Positions 12,531-25,800 of a stretch of 64,000 nt of DNA are shown here, in pieces. Within the stretch, counting starts at the first letter, position 1. Every line of letters begins with the position of its first letter. Source of the stretch: Mactra quadrangularis (taxonomy: Eukaryota; Mollusca; Bivalvia; Venerida; Mactridae); assembly GCA_025267735.1 (NCBI GenBank), contig CM046301.1:62949872-63013871 (forward strand), read 5' to 3'. The translations under genes were made by a program, and so were the position numbers. The notes under the pieces are model-generated. The model searched no databases, was not told the DNA's origin, and was given only the letters and a program-made list of their open reading frames with translations.

Positions 12531-12976
12531 CTGCTTTGAAGCAGCCATTTTGAGTTTAACTAGTAATTGCTTAATACAGTTTTAAAAGTACACAAAAATG
12601 ATATGGTTTTGTTATAGACAAGTATGTTTTGTCAGCTGTCATGATTCATGAGAATAAAATTGTTTTGTTCAAATATATATGTGCGCAGTATATATGCTGA
12701 TACATGTATTTAGGCATAGCAACTTTGATTTGCTAATCATGATTAAGGTCACAAGTACTTGATAAAAATGATTAAAGAATGAAAACAATTCCTAGTATTT
12801 CTAAAGCTAATAAATCTTAAATTAAATCACAGAAGATCAACATTCTTTATCATACTTAAAAAATATTCCTCCTTACTATAAAATAAGACCAGGAATGCAA
12901 GGCATCAAATAACGCTACTTCTCAATCTCACTCAAAACATCTTGAAACAAAAATATATCACAAAAGCCATCCCATA
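12531..12976. other. AT-rich intergenic DNA, nothing recognised
   Basis: No supported gene or repeat. Confidence 0.4.
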
Positions 12977-12984
12977 TATAAAAC

Positions 12985-13392
12985 TACGGCTGCCACGATA
13001 TACCGGTATATTGCAATACGCAGCTGCAGCAATACGTACCCCGGTACAATTTTAATGTACCGGTATTTAGCATATTTTCATTTCATTGAAAAATTATTCT
13101 CTTCGCAAAAAAATAGTAGCGAAACGTCAGCTTTTCCATTGTTCATTCCATTTAACCTAAAGTTGCAAGAATTTAACCAATTGGGGCGCGTCTCAGTCCT
13201 AAAAGACCGTACATACTTAAAGAGGCTAGATTCTATCTGTAGCTTCATATAAGATTTGCAATTTTTCTGTTAAATACAGCGGATGAACAACGAATTTAAA
13301 AAGCTCGCAATATATCATGGTACATATCGCGATACGATGCCAGCGTATTGAAATATATCGCGGTATACTTCCGGCGTATCGTGACAGCCCTA
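12985..13392. mobile_element. hAT-type MITE with 8-bp target duplication
   Basis: The left end TACGGCTGCCACGATATACC and the right end, complementary to TAGGGCTGTCACGATACGCC, are imperfect inverted repeats of the well-known hAT terminal type. They are flanked by TATAAAAC (12977-12984) and AATAAAAC (13393-13400), an 8-bp target duplication with one mismatch. The interior carries further palindromic ACCGGTA motifs and no transposase. Confidence 0.8.
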
Positions 13393-13400
13393 AATAAAAC

Positions 13401-14970
13401 ATTAATGAACCTGTAACAATCAATGAATCCTCAACACAAATAATGTTGAATCAGTTATTTTATCAAGATTTAGAATCTACTGAGATTTGTCTAGCAAGCT
13501 ATTTGCTGCCATCCCCAATAATGTGTCAGGTAAATATCCAATAATTAATGTAATGTTTTTTAATTGGATATGTTGATCATTCGAAGTAAAAATATTTTTG
13601 TTAACATATTTTCAAATGTATTCAGTATTTGATGGTATTCTCAACAAAAAAGATATTTAGTCAATTTTTTAATGAAAACCCCCAAATAAAGGAAGTAATT
13701 TGCAATTGCTTTACAGTAAAAAAATTGCTTAGTTACCAATCGCTAAATTCAAGAATCCCCAAAATTTGAGTTATAATATAATCTTATTGGGAAAGATAAT
13801 AAACAAAATATCAGATATCATCAAACAATTAACAAATAACAACATACATGTAATAACATCATTCTCATAAGCATACAAGTAATAATAACAACTTATAACA
13901 AATGTCGTAATTTTATAAAAAAATCAACAAAATCACATCAGCAGCACCATAGTTAACAATCAGTAAACAGGCATTCTATATCTATTTGATAGTTTACATA
14001 TATCTAAATTCAGAACTGGAAGTTATGCTCTCCATGTTAACATAACCCTAACAATTCTGTGATTCGGCCCTGATCTACGGGGTTTTATACCAAACTGAAG
14101 TAAATGCAAAGGGAGGTAACACAGATGACCATGCTTACTAAAGCTGAAGAATAGCGACTTTTAACCAACAATTTTTTGTTCACTATTTTGTTCAAAGATG
14201 TAACAATTTGTGCAAATGAATTTTAATACATCAAATTATCAGGAAAATGTTTTAAAGCCACTTCTATTCTCCTTTAAGATTTCTTACATATACTTTGCAA
14301 ATTGCTACAACACATGTATACACCATAGCACAGTGGTTTAAACAAGGAAACAATTTTACTTGATTATCACCTTATATATATTTTGATTGCAGATTGAAAG
14401 TGTCACAATGAAAAAAAAAGTGATATTATAAAATTTAAAAAAAACCTGAAAATGTATGGCATGGGTAGGATCTTCCCCACTAGCCCATAAATCAGTTTTA
14501 AAATTCTACCTTAATCTAACCAAGCGCTGAAACACTATTACTTACACTTTGGTGATTAATATACGAGGTTTACAAACTAATAATATGGATCATTTTATTA
14601 AGGTGACTAGTGACAAGTATAAATTGATTGCAGGGTTGTAGAATTTCCATGTTTATTCCCTGTGTTTATTCCCCTGTGCATGGACAAGTGAAATCTGAAG
14701 TCAATTTGTCCGGGATCAAATTGCACTTGTCTAGAAGTTCAATACTCAAAAAAAAGAAATATAGTGAACCATGATATAAAATGTATATTATAAGTATATG
14801 ATTGAAACATTGAGACATTTACATAGTTAAGTAATGCTATGTTAGTGTATTTACAGCTAAAATATTACTTGTCCACAGACAAGTGGGCTGGAAGTATTAA
14901 CTTGTCCTCAGACATAAATGTATAACTGGGACATGTGGGGCATAGGAATTCCACACTCCTGGATAGCCAG
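13401..14970. other. Intergenic DNA, nothing firm
   Basis: AT-rich. Around 14630-14960 are several related words (TGTCC, GACAAGTG, GGAATTCC) in both orientations that may be a decayed repeat, but no ends could be defined. No coding exon was found. Confidence 0.35.
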
Positions 14971-14976
14971 TTCAAT

Positions 14977-15314
14977 CAGTGTTTATTTTCGAACAATTTT
15001 ATAGCCGTTTATGGGCTACATTCCCAATCTAAAATCATATCTTTTTTTCCCAAATTTCAATCCAAAATTCCCAATTTAACTTTAAAAAATTTCTAAAAAG
15101 AGTTATAAATTTCAGCTTAAAATTATACGTCTGAGTAGTATTTCTTTGTGATTAACTAACTAACTTAATGAAAAATGGAACTTAAAAACCTTGTTAAATC
15201 TGCTATTGTTATAAAATATGCTTGACATTTTATCCCAATTTAAACCAAAATGCCGATAAAATTCCCAATTCTAGGGGTATGGGTCATATTCCCAATCTAG
15301 TGGAAAAAACATTG
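14977..15314. mobile_element. Probable hAT-like non-autonomous element
   Basis: The left end CAGTGTTTATTTTC and a right end roughly complementary to it (GAAAAAACATTG) bracket sequence with repeated ATTCCCAAT words in an inverted arrangement. The adjacent element at 15417-15729 has the same left end. No convincing target duplication was seen. Confidence 0.4.
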
Positions 15315-15416
15315 TCAATACATGTCAACAATAATCATTTGGTCATAATAATGAGGTACATGAATGAATGACCTGAATACATTATAGACTCAAACATCAT
15401 ATGTCTCATATAAAAC

Positions 15417-15729
15417 CAGTGTTTATTTTCACTCATAGGGGAAAGGTGGCAGGGCCCTTTTTGAGGGGAAAATCCCGAGATAACATGGATCTCTAACAGA
15501 GTAACATTTCTGTCTTTCTTTATGAAATTTCAACTATTGAACCCATATATTCATCTGTGATTTCTCTGTAATGCTTGAGGAATGGGCAAAATGCTATAAA
15601 AAAGTAAAAAAAGTTTTAGGACACTCTGACAGGGGAATTTTTTACCTGGGAAGGGGAAAAATATATACTTTTTGGAAAGGGGAATGGGGCCCAATTTCGG
15701 CCCCAAAATGGCCTGAAAAAACCCCACTG
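15417..15729. mobile_element. Probable hAT-like non-autonomous element
   Basis: Begins CAGTGTTTATTTTCACTCAT and ends GAAAAAACCCCACTG, with GGGGAAAGGTGGCAGGGCCC near the left and GGGGCCCAATTTCGGCCCC near the right giving further inverted complementarity. CAGTG ends suit hAT elements, but an 8-bp target duplication is not clear. Confidence 0.5.
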
Positions 15730-16642
15730 AAAACTATAGTAGCAATATGAAACTCTGAAACATGACAATGATCTGAAGAGTATTGCTGTGTTCTCTCATA
15801 TCAATGAATGTCAATACAATATTTTTAAACATTGTTTTGTATACCCTAGTAAAGACACTGTAGTTTTTTGTTCATTTTTCTATCACTTATTGCTACAAAA
15901 GTTAGAATGTAAAATAAGTATCAACATATCATTATCTAAATATTCACATCTACAATCTTAGTATTGCACTATGTGTTTATGCAACAGTAATTTGTAGTCT
16001 GCACCCACCCATCCCTGAGGCAGTGCAGGGAATAGTGGGAGGGAAGCCATGTTTAAACTTCCTATTTTCCCCAACACTTTAGGCGACTAGGGAAATTGTT
16101 TTTGCACCCAAAACAAATGCACCGACTTCAGCTGCAGCTATAGTTGCATACAAGGGTTTGTGTTATCCATTTGTGCTTTTACTCAAGGCAGTTGTTAAAG
16201 GTTTCATGCAACCATTTCCCAGAGATGAAAGAGATGCATGTAAGTTGGGTCTTACACATACAGATTTTAGAGCTTATGTAAATATTGATGTGTCTCACTT
16301 TTGAAATAGACTTTGGCTGGGATGTTCCTGCAGGTTTGGAGTATTTATTGGGGATTTACCAGAATTAATTTCAAAATCCTGAGGATTTGTTGGGCTAAAA
16401 AAATATTTTAGTCCTAAATTTCTTACATGGTGAGGAATTCCTGAGCTAGAAGTCCCTACTATTACATATGTATCCAGGGGGGTAGGAGCGCAAGTTACAA
16501 ATGACTAGTGCAATAAAATTGGTGCAATAAGATTCAATGTTCATTGTATTATTTAACTAAAATATTTACAAACTATAGTGGTATCCAGATATTTTCAAAA
16601 TGATGTATAAAAACTCTTAAACGAGACCAGATATCACTCGAC
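15730..16642. other. Downstream flank of the TMEM179B-like gene
   Basis: This stretch should contain the 3' untranslated region of the minus-strand gene ending at 16643. Possible poly(A) signals in the minus orientation exist (a TTTATT near 16342), but none can be singled out. No other coding sequence was found. Confidence 0.35.
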
Positions 16643-16810
16643 TCAAGCAGTAGGTTCAAGCTCTGCAATTCTTGAAGTATCCGTGCCAGACTCTTTTCTT
16701 TGTGCACTGTCAAACATATCAGATGATCTCTTCTTACGATTTCTATAAAATCTTAGGATACAAAAAGCTACTTGTACAATAAATGCTAGAACACATGACC
16801 ACACAGCAAC
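16643..16810 (-). CDS. TMEM179B: TMEM179B-like exon 5 (terminal)
   Basis: Codes residues 177-231 and the TGA stop. The acceptor is GTTTACAG. It carries the last membrane segment and a hydrophilic tail starting RNRKKRSSDMF. The open frame continues upstream into the intron (to 16942), but that part is not coding. Confidence 0.85.
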   Translation of the reverse strand, partial: VAVWSCVLAFIVQVAFCILRFYRNRKKRSSDMFDSAQRKESGTDTSRIAELEPTA

Positions 16811-19800
16811 CTGTAAACATACAAGAAGTATTTGAGCATAAAAATCATCATTGGCAACCACAGTACTTTCTTCCATTACACTCATTACATACCTATTGCA
16901 GCATGGCGGAGTATTGTATAGTTGGGATAACTGACGATGCATTAATATATTTATATAGAACAGATGTTATATTAAAGTTTTAAAAAAAAAAGTGGATCAT
17001 CTTACAAAACATTCAAATACAAATATAATAATATATACAATAGTTATTTGTGCTTCAATCCTGGTTTTACAAGATGGCTAGGTATGTTAGTGATTGGTTT
17101 TTTACATTTTCGTGTTGACTGATGGTGGAAATAAAGATGAAAAAACAAGCTATTGAATGCTTGGGTAAATAAGCTTGATCGTTGGTCAGGTTAATATACG
17201 ATGAATGAAAACAATTTGTCTAAGAAAATACCTTCACTCAGGTGATCTCTCAGAGTATTAATTTACATCTGGGCGAGTGGAACAAATGTACGTTAATTTC
17301 TTGCTCAAGGAAATTAACAGTGCCTCTAGTGGGGATTAAACCCAGAACATGCGTCCTACCACTGGACCACTGCTCCTTCATAAAGACAACAAGTATCAAT
17401 TCAACAGCCTAAAATTAGGTTGAGGTTTAAACAATAAATCCCCATTATAAATAGCAATGAAAATATATTGTCACCAAAATTCACAGTTATTCACAGTCAA
17501 TGTTATAACAGAAAAAAGAATACCTGAGCAACTGCCATCCATTTAGTATAGTATCCTGAGTTAAAAGGTTTTCCTTTATCAATATTTTGCCAAGTTTTAT
17601 TTTCCTGCATAGCACATCTGAAATGAAAGTAATCAATATACACGTATATGTTTCAATCTGATTAAAACCCGATCTAAAGTTATCCACTTGCACACTTGTT
17701 TAAATAGTCTACTTCGCACAATTTGAAAAGAGCAGTCCAATCACAGTTTACAGTTTATTCATATACTCTTAGCACAATTATGTGATATAAGGTACAGCAG
17801 TTATAAAACAAGTTGATATGATACCAGGCAGTTGATATGATACCAGCCTGTGAATAAAGTCACTATCAAATCTAATAGCAAACCTCTGTCTAAAAATAGA
17901 AATGACTAAATTAAGATGCTATCAATAGTGTTTTGTCAAGATGAAACCTATGCAATGATTGGTCGACACTAAAGTCATCTCAACATGACCCTCTGAGAGA
18001 CTATACCACAGCAGTCTATAGTATATCTGTTTATAGAGATTTATATTTATGCATAAAATATTATGTCAATTCAAGATGGCAAATAATCAACATTTACTAA
18101 TATTTCAAAACTAATTTCACTGGCTTATAGATACTTATATACACTTATAGATCATCAGTGGAAATAGTATAACATCATATAATTTCTACTGATGGTGTGT
18201 AAAGATGCAACTGGTTTGGATATCATATAAATATCACATCCTACAGAGGGTAATAGAACAGAATGTTCACCCAAGACAAGTTATGTCAACAGAGGCTTTA
18301 GCCGAGGTTGACATTACTTGTCAAGGGTGAACATTCCATTCTATCACCCTCTGTAGGATGTGATATTTATTTCATTACACCAAACAACCAAAAATAAAAA
18401 ATTGTTGCCAATTTAATGGCACAAACTGTTTAATTTTATCTGTTTTATTTGCTTCTGAGCTTGAACACATTATTATGCTGTTTAATTTGTTGGTTTGTAA
18501 AAAGCAAGCATCTGTTTAAAGAGGTGACTCAAATTGAATGGCTAAAACCTGAGTCTGGGTATTAGCAAACTCCAACACAGTAGTCTCCCATCACTTTACA
18601 CGGTCTGATAGGTGATGTCCAGTGGGCCGATAGGTGATGTCCAGAGAGTAACATAACAGATTGTCACCTTGTAAAGTCACATTAGGCAATATAGTAAACA
18701 AATCAAGTGAGTTATATTAATACAGATTGTCACCGGGTGATGTCACATTAGGCTATATACTGTAGTTAACAAATCACGTGAGGTAAAATAATACAGATGG
18801 TCACCCGGTGACATCACATTAGGCTATATACTGTAGTAAACAAATCACATGAGGTATGATAATAATAAATATGTTTGTTATTGGCTATCCTTAATTGATT
18901 TAATTATAAATTTATTCTATGTGTGCTAGGATAGCATTTAACTGCCAACACTGCATTTTTACTTTTATATACTGCATATCATACGCAATAAAGAATGATA
19001 ACATAATGATTATCATAGAGCTTTATAATTTTAACAATGTAACTCAACAAGGGTCCAAAAAAGGGAAATGAAGGGTCCATTATCTGTATGCTTAGCTAAT
19101 GTTGGTCAAGTTTCAGATAAGTGGTAAGTCTTATTCTATACATATAGCCTAGTGAATAAAACATGGAACAAGAAATGTAATGTGGAAACCACATTTAAGC
19201 CAGATTTAACAAGAGCTCCGCTGGGCGGGGCATTATACGCCCGTGTGCAGTCCATGCTGTGTTCTATATCATATGAAGTCCCAGTGACCTTGACCAATGA
19301 CCCCAAGATCTCAGAATAGGTCACATAAAATTTGGTGAACCTAGGTACACTGGTGGTTCAGTTATTGTCTGGACAAAATTTTTCCATATAATACCTCTGT
19401 GACCTTGACCTTGGAACCTGGGCCCCCAAAACCTATAGGGCACATCCTTGACACAAGGGCTACCTTCACATAAAATTTTGTGAACCTAGGTACAGTCATT
19501 GTTAAGTTATTGTCCGGACAAGGTTTTTCAATTTGATGCCCCTGTGACCTTGACCTTTGACCTAGGAGTCCCAAAACCAATAGAGCATATCCTTGTCACA
19601 TGGGCTACTCTCACATAAAATTTGGTGAACCTAGGTACATTGGTGGTTTAGTTATTGTCCGGACAAGTTTTTCATTGTTTGCCATTTTGACTTTATTAAC
19701 ATATTGATTGAACATTTGAAGTCACTGCTTGGTAATTTGATATCTTCAGGTTGAAGGTTAAAACTTGACCCAGGGGCCCCAAAACCAATAGGGTACATCC

Positions 19801-22800
19801 TTGACACATGGGCTACTCTCGCATGAAATTTGGTGAACCTAGGTTCAGTCATTGTTGAGTTATTACCCGGACAATGTTTTTCAATATGATGCCCCTGTGA
19901 CCTTGACCTTTGACCCAGGGGCCCCAAAACCAATAGGGCACATCCTTGACACTTAGGCTACTCTCACATAAAATTTGGTGAACCTAGGTACATTGGTGGT
20001 TCAGTTATTGTCCGGACAAGTTTTTCATTGTTTGCCATTTTGACTTTATTAACATATTGATTGAACATTTGAAGTCACAGCTTGGTAACTTGATATCTTC
20101 TGGTTGAAGGTTTAAACTTGACCCTGTTTCCCCAAAACTAATAAGGCACATCCTTGACACATGGGCTACTCTCACATGAAATTTGGTGAACCTAGGTTCA
20201 GTCATTGTTGAGTTATTACCCGAACAATGTTTTTCAATATGATGCCCCTGTGACCTTGACCATTGACCCGGGGCCCTAAAACCAATAGGGCACATCCTTG
20301 ACATTTGGGCTACTCTCACATAAAATTTGGTGAACCTAGGTACATTGGTGGTTCAGTTATTGTCTGGACAAAATTTTTCCATATACAGTAAAAGTTCGCT
20401 GGCTCGAACTCGAGGGGACATGAAAAATGATTCGAGAGAGCCAAGTGTTCAACCCGGCCGACTTTCGTCCAAGTACGACGTTATTAATATAGATCAATGG
20501 TTTTTAAATTTGTTATCTCCCTTGGTTTAGTATATACCCCGAACACACGGTTCATTCATGTGTCATGTATACGTAGTTAGTAATTACTGCAAAAGAAATT
20601 GCCAACTTCATATTTGTTGTGCGTTATTTTTACATTTAAGAACATGATTACGATATAGGTTAGTAGTAGTAGATGAATTGATAATTTCTTTAATGTGGTT
20701 ACATGTAAGTGAGAAAGGTTCGATGTGACCGGGTCCTCCAGTAAGCTTTTTTCCGCCGTTGTATATTATTAGTTACACAGTCAGTTACTGACCGGATACG
20801 GTATAATATGTGCCTGTCTACAAGTTGCAGTCAACAAACAATTCTATTGTTAAGCAATTTTTATGCAATATTATAAACAATATATTTACTAATCACAATG
20901 TGTTGGGCAAATTAACATCAATTAACAAATCTATTGTTAAGCAATTAAAATCAATTAACAAATCTATTGTTAAGCGATTTTCACGCCCTGTTATTATCAC
21001 GCGTCACAAACAATGACTGCGGTCAAGATTTTACGGCCGATGTGTGAAAATCTATTGTTCGAGAGAGACAATTGTATTTAAGTGTATTTGTAAACCACGG
21101 GGCCAAGATATTGGTTCGAGAGTTTGACTCAGTCCTGTTCGACACAAGTGAGGTTGACTAATATAGATATAGAAGGGAAATTGATCGGTGCCAGACAATG
21201 TGTTCGACTCGGCCAATTAATTCGACCCGGTGGTGTTCGAGTGAATGAACTTATACTGTAATACCTCGGTGACCTTGACCTTGGAACCTGGGCCCCCAAA
21301 ACCTATAGGGCACATCCTTGACACAAGGGCTACCTTCACATAAAATTTTGTGAACCTAGGTACAGTCATTGTTAAGTTATTGGCCGGACAATGTTTTTCA
21401 ATATGATGCCCCTGTGACCTTGACCATTGACCCGGGGCCCCGAAACCAATAGGGCACATCCTTGACATTTGGGCTACTCTCACATAAAATTTGGTGAACC
21501 TAGGTACATTGGTGGTTCAGTTATTGTCTGGACAAAATTTTTCCATATACAGTAAAAGTTCGCTGGCTCGAACTCGAGGGGACATGAAAAATGATTCGAG
21601 AGAGCCAAGTGTTCGACCCGGCCGACTTTCGTCCAAGTACGACGTTATAAATATAGATCAATGGTTTTTAAATCTGTTATCTCCCTTGGTTTAGTATATA
21701 CCCCAAACACACGGTTCATTCATGTGTCATCTATACGTAGTTAGTAATTACTGCAAAAAAAATTGCCAACTTCATATTTGTTGTGCGTTATTTTTACATT
21801 TAAGAACATGATTAGGATATAGGTTAGTAGTAGTAGATGAATTGATAATTTCTTTAATGTGGTTACATGTAAGTGAGAAAGGTTCGATGTGACCGGGTCC
21901 TCCAGTAAGCTTTTTTCCGCCGTTGTATATTATTAGTTACACAGTCAGTTACTGACCGGATACGGTGTGATACCGGGTCAGTAAATTAATATTGGGTGAG
22001 AGCGTAGATCCTTAATTTGGACTTTTTTTTACCGAAATTGCACAAACTTTTTTATTAGTTTTTATTAATTAAAACTAACATACACGCTGTATATGCGCTA
22101 ATTAATTTTTTAGCGAGACCTTATTTACTTGTTTTATCATTTTTTTTAATCATACCATGACATTTTATAATATGTGCCTGTCTACAAGTTGCAGTCAACA
22201 AACAATTCTATTGTTAAGCAATTTTTATGCAATATTATAAACAATATATTTACTAATCACAATGTGTTGGGCAAATTAACATCAATTAACAAATCTATTG
22301 TTAAGCAATTAAAATCAATTAACAAATCTATTGTTAAGCGATTTTCACGCCCTGTTATTATCACGCGTCACAAACAATGACTGTGGTCAAGATTTTACGG
22401 CCGATGTGTGAAAATCTATTGTTCGAGAGAGACAATTGTATTTAAGTGTATTTGTAAACCACAGACCAAGATATTGGTTCGAGAGTTCGACTCAGTCCTG
22501 TTCGACACAAGTAAGGTTGACTAATATAGATATAGAAGGGAAATTGATCGGTGCCAGACAATGTGTTCGACTCGGCCAATTAATTCGACCTGGTGGTGTT
22601 CGAGTGAATGAACTTATACTGTAATACCTCCGTGACCTTGACCTTGGAACCTGGGCCCCCAAAACCTATAGGGCACATCCTTGACACAAGGGCTACCTTC
22701 ACATAAAATTTTGTGAACCTAGGTACAGTCATTGTTAAGTTATTGGCCGGACAAGGTTTTTCAATTTGATGCCCCTGTGACCTTGACCTTTGACCTAGGA

Positions 22801-25800
22801 GTCCCAAAACCAATAGAGCATATCCTTGTCACATGGGCTACTCTCACATAAAATTTGGTGAACCTAGGTACATTGGTGGTTTAGTTATTGTCCGGACAAG
22901 TTTTTCATTGTTTGCCATTTTGACTTTATTAACATATTGATTGAACATTTGAAGTCACTGCTTGGTAATTTGATATCTTCAGGTTGAAGGTTAAAACTTG
23001 ACCCAGGGGCATCAAAACCAATAGGGTACATCCTTGACACATGGGCTACTCTCACATGAAATTTGGTGAACCTAGGTTCAGTCATTGTTGAGTTATTACC
23101 CGGACAATGTTTTTCAATATGATGCCCCTGTGACCATGACCTTTGACCCAGGGACCCCAAAAGCAATAGGGCACATCCTTGACACTTAGGCTACTCTCAC
23201 ATAAAATTTGGCGAACCTAGGTACATTGGTGGTTCAGTTATTGTCTGGACAAAATTTTTCCATATGATGCCTCCGTGACCTTGACCTTTGAACCTGGGGC
23301 CCAAAAACCTATAGGGCACATCCTTGACACAAGGGCTATCTTCACATAAAATTTTGTGAACCTAGGTAAAGTCGTTGTTAAGTTATTGTCCGGACAAGGT
23401 TTTTCAATTTGATGCCCCTGTGACCTTGACCTTTGACCCAGGGGCCCCAAAACCAATAGGGCATATCCTTGACACATGGGCTACTCTCACATAAAATTTG
23501 GTGAACCTAGGTACATTGGTGGTTCAGTTATTGTCCGGACAAGTTTTTCATTGTTTGCCATTTTGACTTTATTAACATATTGATTGAACATTTGAAGTCA
23601 CAGCTTGGTAACTTGATATCTTCTGGTTGAAGGTTTAAACTTGACCCTGTTTCCCCAAAACTAATAAGGCACATCCTTGACACATGGGCTACTCTCACAT
23701 GAAATTTGGTGAACCTAGGTTCAGTCATTGTTGAGTTATTACCCGGACAATGTTTTTCAATATGATGCCCCTGTGACCTTGACCTTTGACCCAGGGGCCC
23801 CAAAACCAATAGGGCACATCCTTGACACTTGGGCTACTCTCACATAAAATTCGGTAAACCTAGGTATATTGGTGGTTCAGTTATTGTCCGGACAAAGTTT
23901 TTCCATATGATGCCTCTGTGACCTTGACCTTTGAACCTGGGGGCCCCAAAACCTGTAGGGCATATCCTTGACACATGGGCTGCCTTCACATAAAATTTTG
24001 TGAACCTAGGTACAGTCGTTGAGTTATCGTCCGGACAAGGTTTTTCAATATGATGCCCCTGTGACCTTGACCTTTGACCCAGGGGCCCCAAAACCAATAG
24101 GGCACATTCTTGACACATGGGCTACTCTCACATAAAATTTGGTGAACCTAGGTAGATTGGTTGTTCAGTTATTGTCCAGACAAGTTTTTTTCCCCATATG
24201 CTGCCCCTGTGACCTTGACCTTTGACCCAGGGGCCCCAAAACCAATAGGGAACATCCTTGACACACGGGCTACTCTTACATAAAATTTTGTGAACCTAGG
24301 TACAGTTGTTGTTGAGATATCGTCCGGACAAGTTTTACCTATTTTAAGTCCCAGTGACCTTGACCTTTGACCCTGGGGTCTCAAAATCAATAGGGAACCT
24401 CCTCCACCCAAGGGCTATCCACACTTAAAATTTGAGGAACATAGGTACATCCTTTCTTGAGTTATCATCCGGACAAGCAATTGTCCACGGACGGACAGAC
24501 GGACAACATCATAACAAAATACGTCCGTTTTTTCAAAACGGGCGTATAAAAACTTTAATGCAAAAATTACAAAGGGAAATAATCTATAATAAAGCCAAGT
24601 AGAGTTGTGGTTACTGTCTAATTCTGTTCATGGCATGGTATGTTATCATTGTATGAAGTTTCATAAAGATCTAACAATAAATGGCAGAGATACATTGTAT
24701 ATGCTAAATTGAAAACTTTAATGCAATTGTTAACGACACCGGATGCCCGCCCGTGTTTCGCCAAACTATTAGCCAAATTTTTTCATTGAAAAATCCGGCA
24801 AAAAACTTGACAGGTATACACTTACTTGGAACCTTCATGTTTGGATGTTAGGTCATTACAAAACTGCATAAACCCTACAGATATCATACATCCAACAACC
24901 AGAGTTGTGAAACCTAACAATGTATTTACTAATATAAATGGCATCACCCACATTTGAGATCTGAAATAAATATGGATTATCTTTAAAGCAAACTTAAATT
25001 CAAGACACAGGTTCTAGACACAAATTTCCTTTACATATACATATATACAATTTGAAGGAAAAATTGCATCCAGCACCTGTATTTCAAGACAACAAGATCA
25101 AAATCTGCTTGTAAAATAAGCAGTTAACCTACAGCTTGGAGTGACTATTTTTTCATCTAAACAACTAGTTTATTTATTAATACTGGGTTTAACGCAGTGT
25201 TAACACAATTTTTAGGTTATTTTATGGTGTCCAGCCCACGTTACCTAGCTTTGCTGAACCCTTATCTATAACCAGTACTCATCTACCTTTCCACAAGGCC
25301 AGAAACTTCTCCATATACCTTAATAATGAAGGAAAATTGGCATAATGTCAAATTTTCATGGAAGGGTGAAACCTCCCCAGGGAGGATTCGAACCCGTACC
25401 CCCTTCGGGACACTAGATTCGAAATCCAGGCGCACTACCAACTGCGCTACTGACCTGGGTTTCTGAAACAACTAAACATTTGCAAAAAGAAATCTTAGAG
25501 AACAGGGCAATAACTTTTCACTAATAGCAAATAACAGAGCAAGTTGATTGTTAGAGCTTTAATGGCAGCTATTAAGTTAACACTACCATTCTCAAACAAT
25601 ATGAGGAAACATTGAAACTAACTAGTGGCAGCTCCTTGACTCATCACTATTATGTTATTCTGTTTTATAAGACCAATATATCTATACTTACTGTGAATTC
25701 ACTAGTTAGAAGCAATTAAAATCATCATTAAATCTGATTCATGAATATACCTCAATGTGTTTTAATGACAATCTTAATTGAATAAATTGAAAATCTCAAC

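Larger units (their letters stand above)
19210..24550. repeat. Intron-3 array of about 145-bp units with nuclear-receptor-like half-sites
   Basis: Repeated blocks share CACATCCTTGACACATGGGC, AATTTGGTGAACCTAGGTAC, TTATTGTCCGGACAAG and GTGACCTTGACCTTTGACCC. Simple units are about 145 bp; some carry an extra segment of roughly 100 bp (starting at 19671, 20030, 22905 and 23550). The array opens with ATTATACGCCCGT and closes, after a GGACGGACAGACGGAC tract, with an ACGTCCGTTTT..AAAACGGGCG hairpin and TATAA, so its ends are inverted copies. It lies wholly in intron 3 of the TMEM179B-like gene. Open frames in it are repeat artefacts. Confidence 0.9.

Noticed and set aside
16811..16942. N-terminal extension of the exon 5 reading frame
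   Set aside because: It is intron read-through: a good acceptor at 16811-16813 and the family match both start at residue 177, after it.
19362..24411. Many minus-strand frames of 70-104 codons sharing a GQRSRSQGH-like peptide
   Set aside because: They are repeat units of the intron-3 array; related units have stops and shifts, and the region is intronic.
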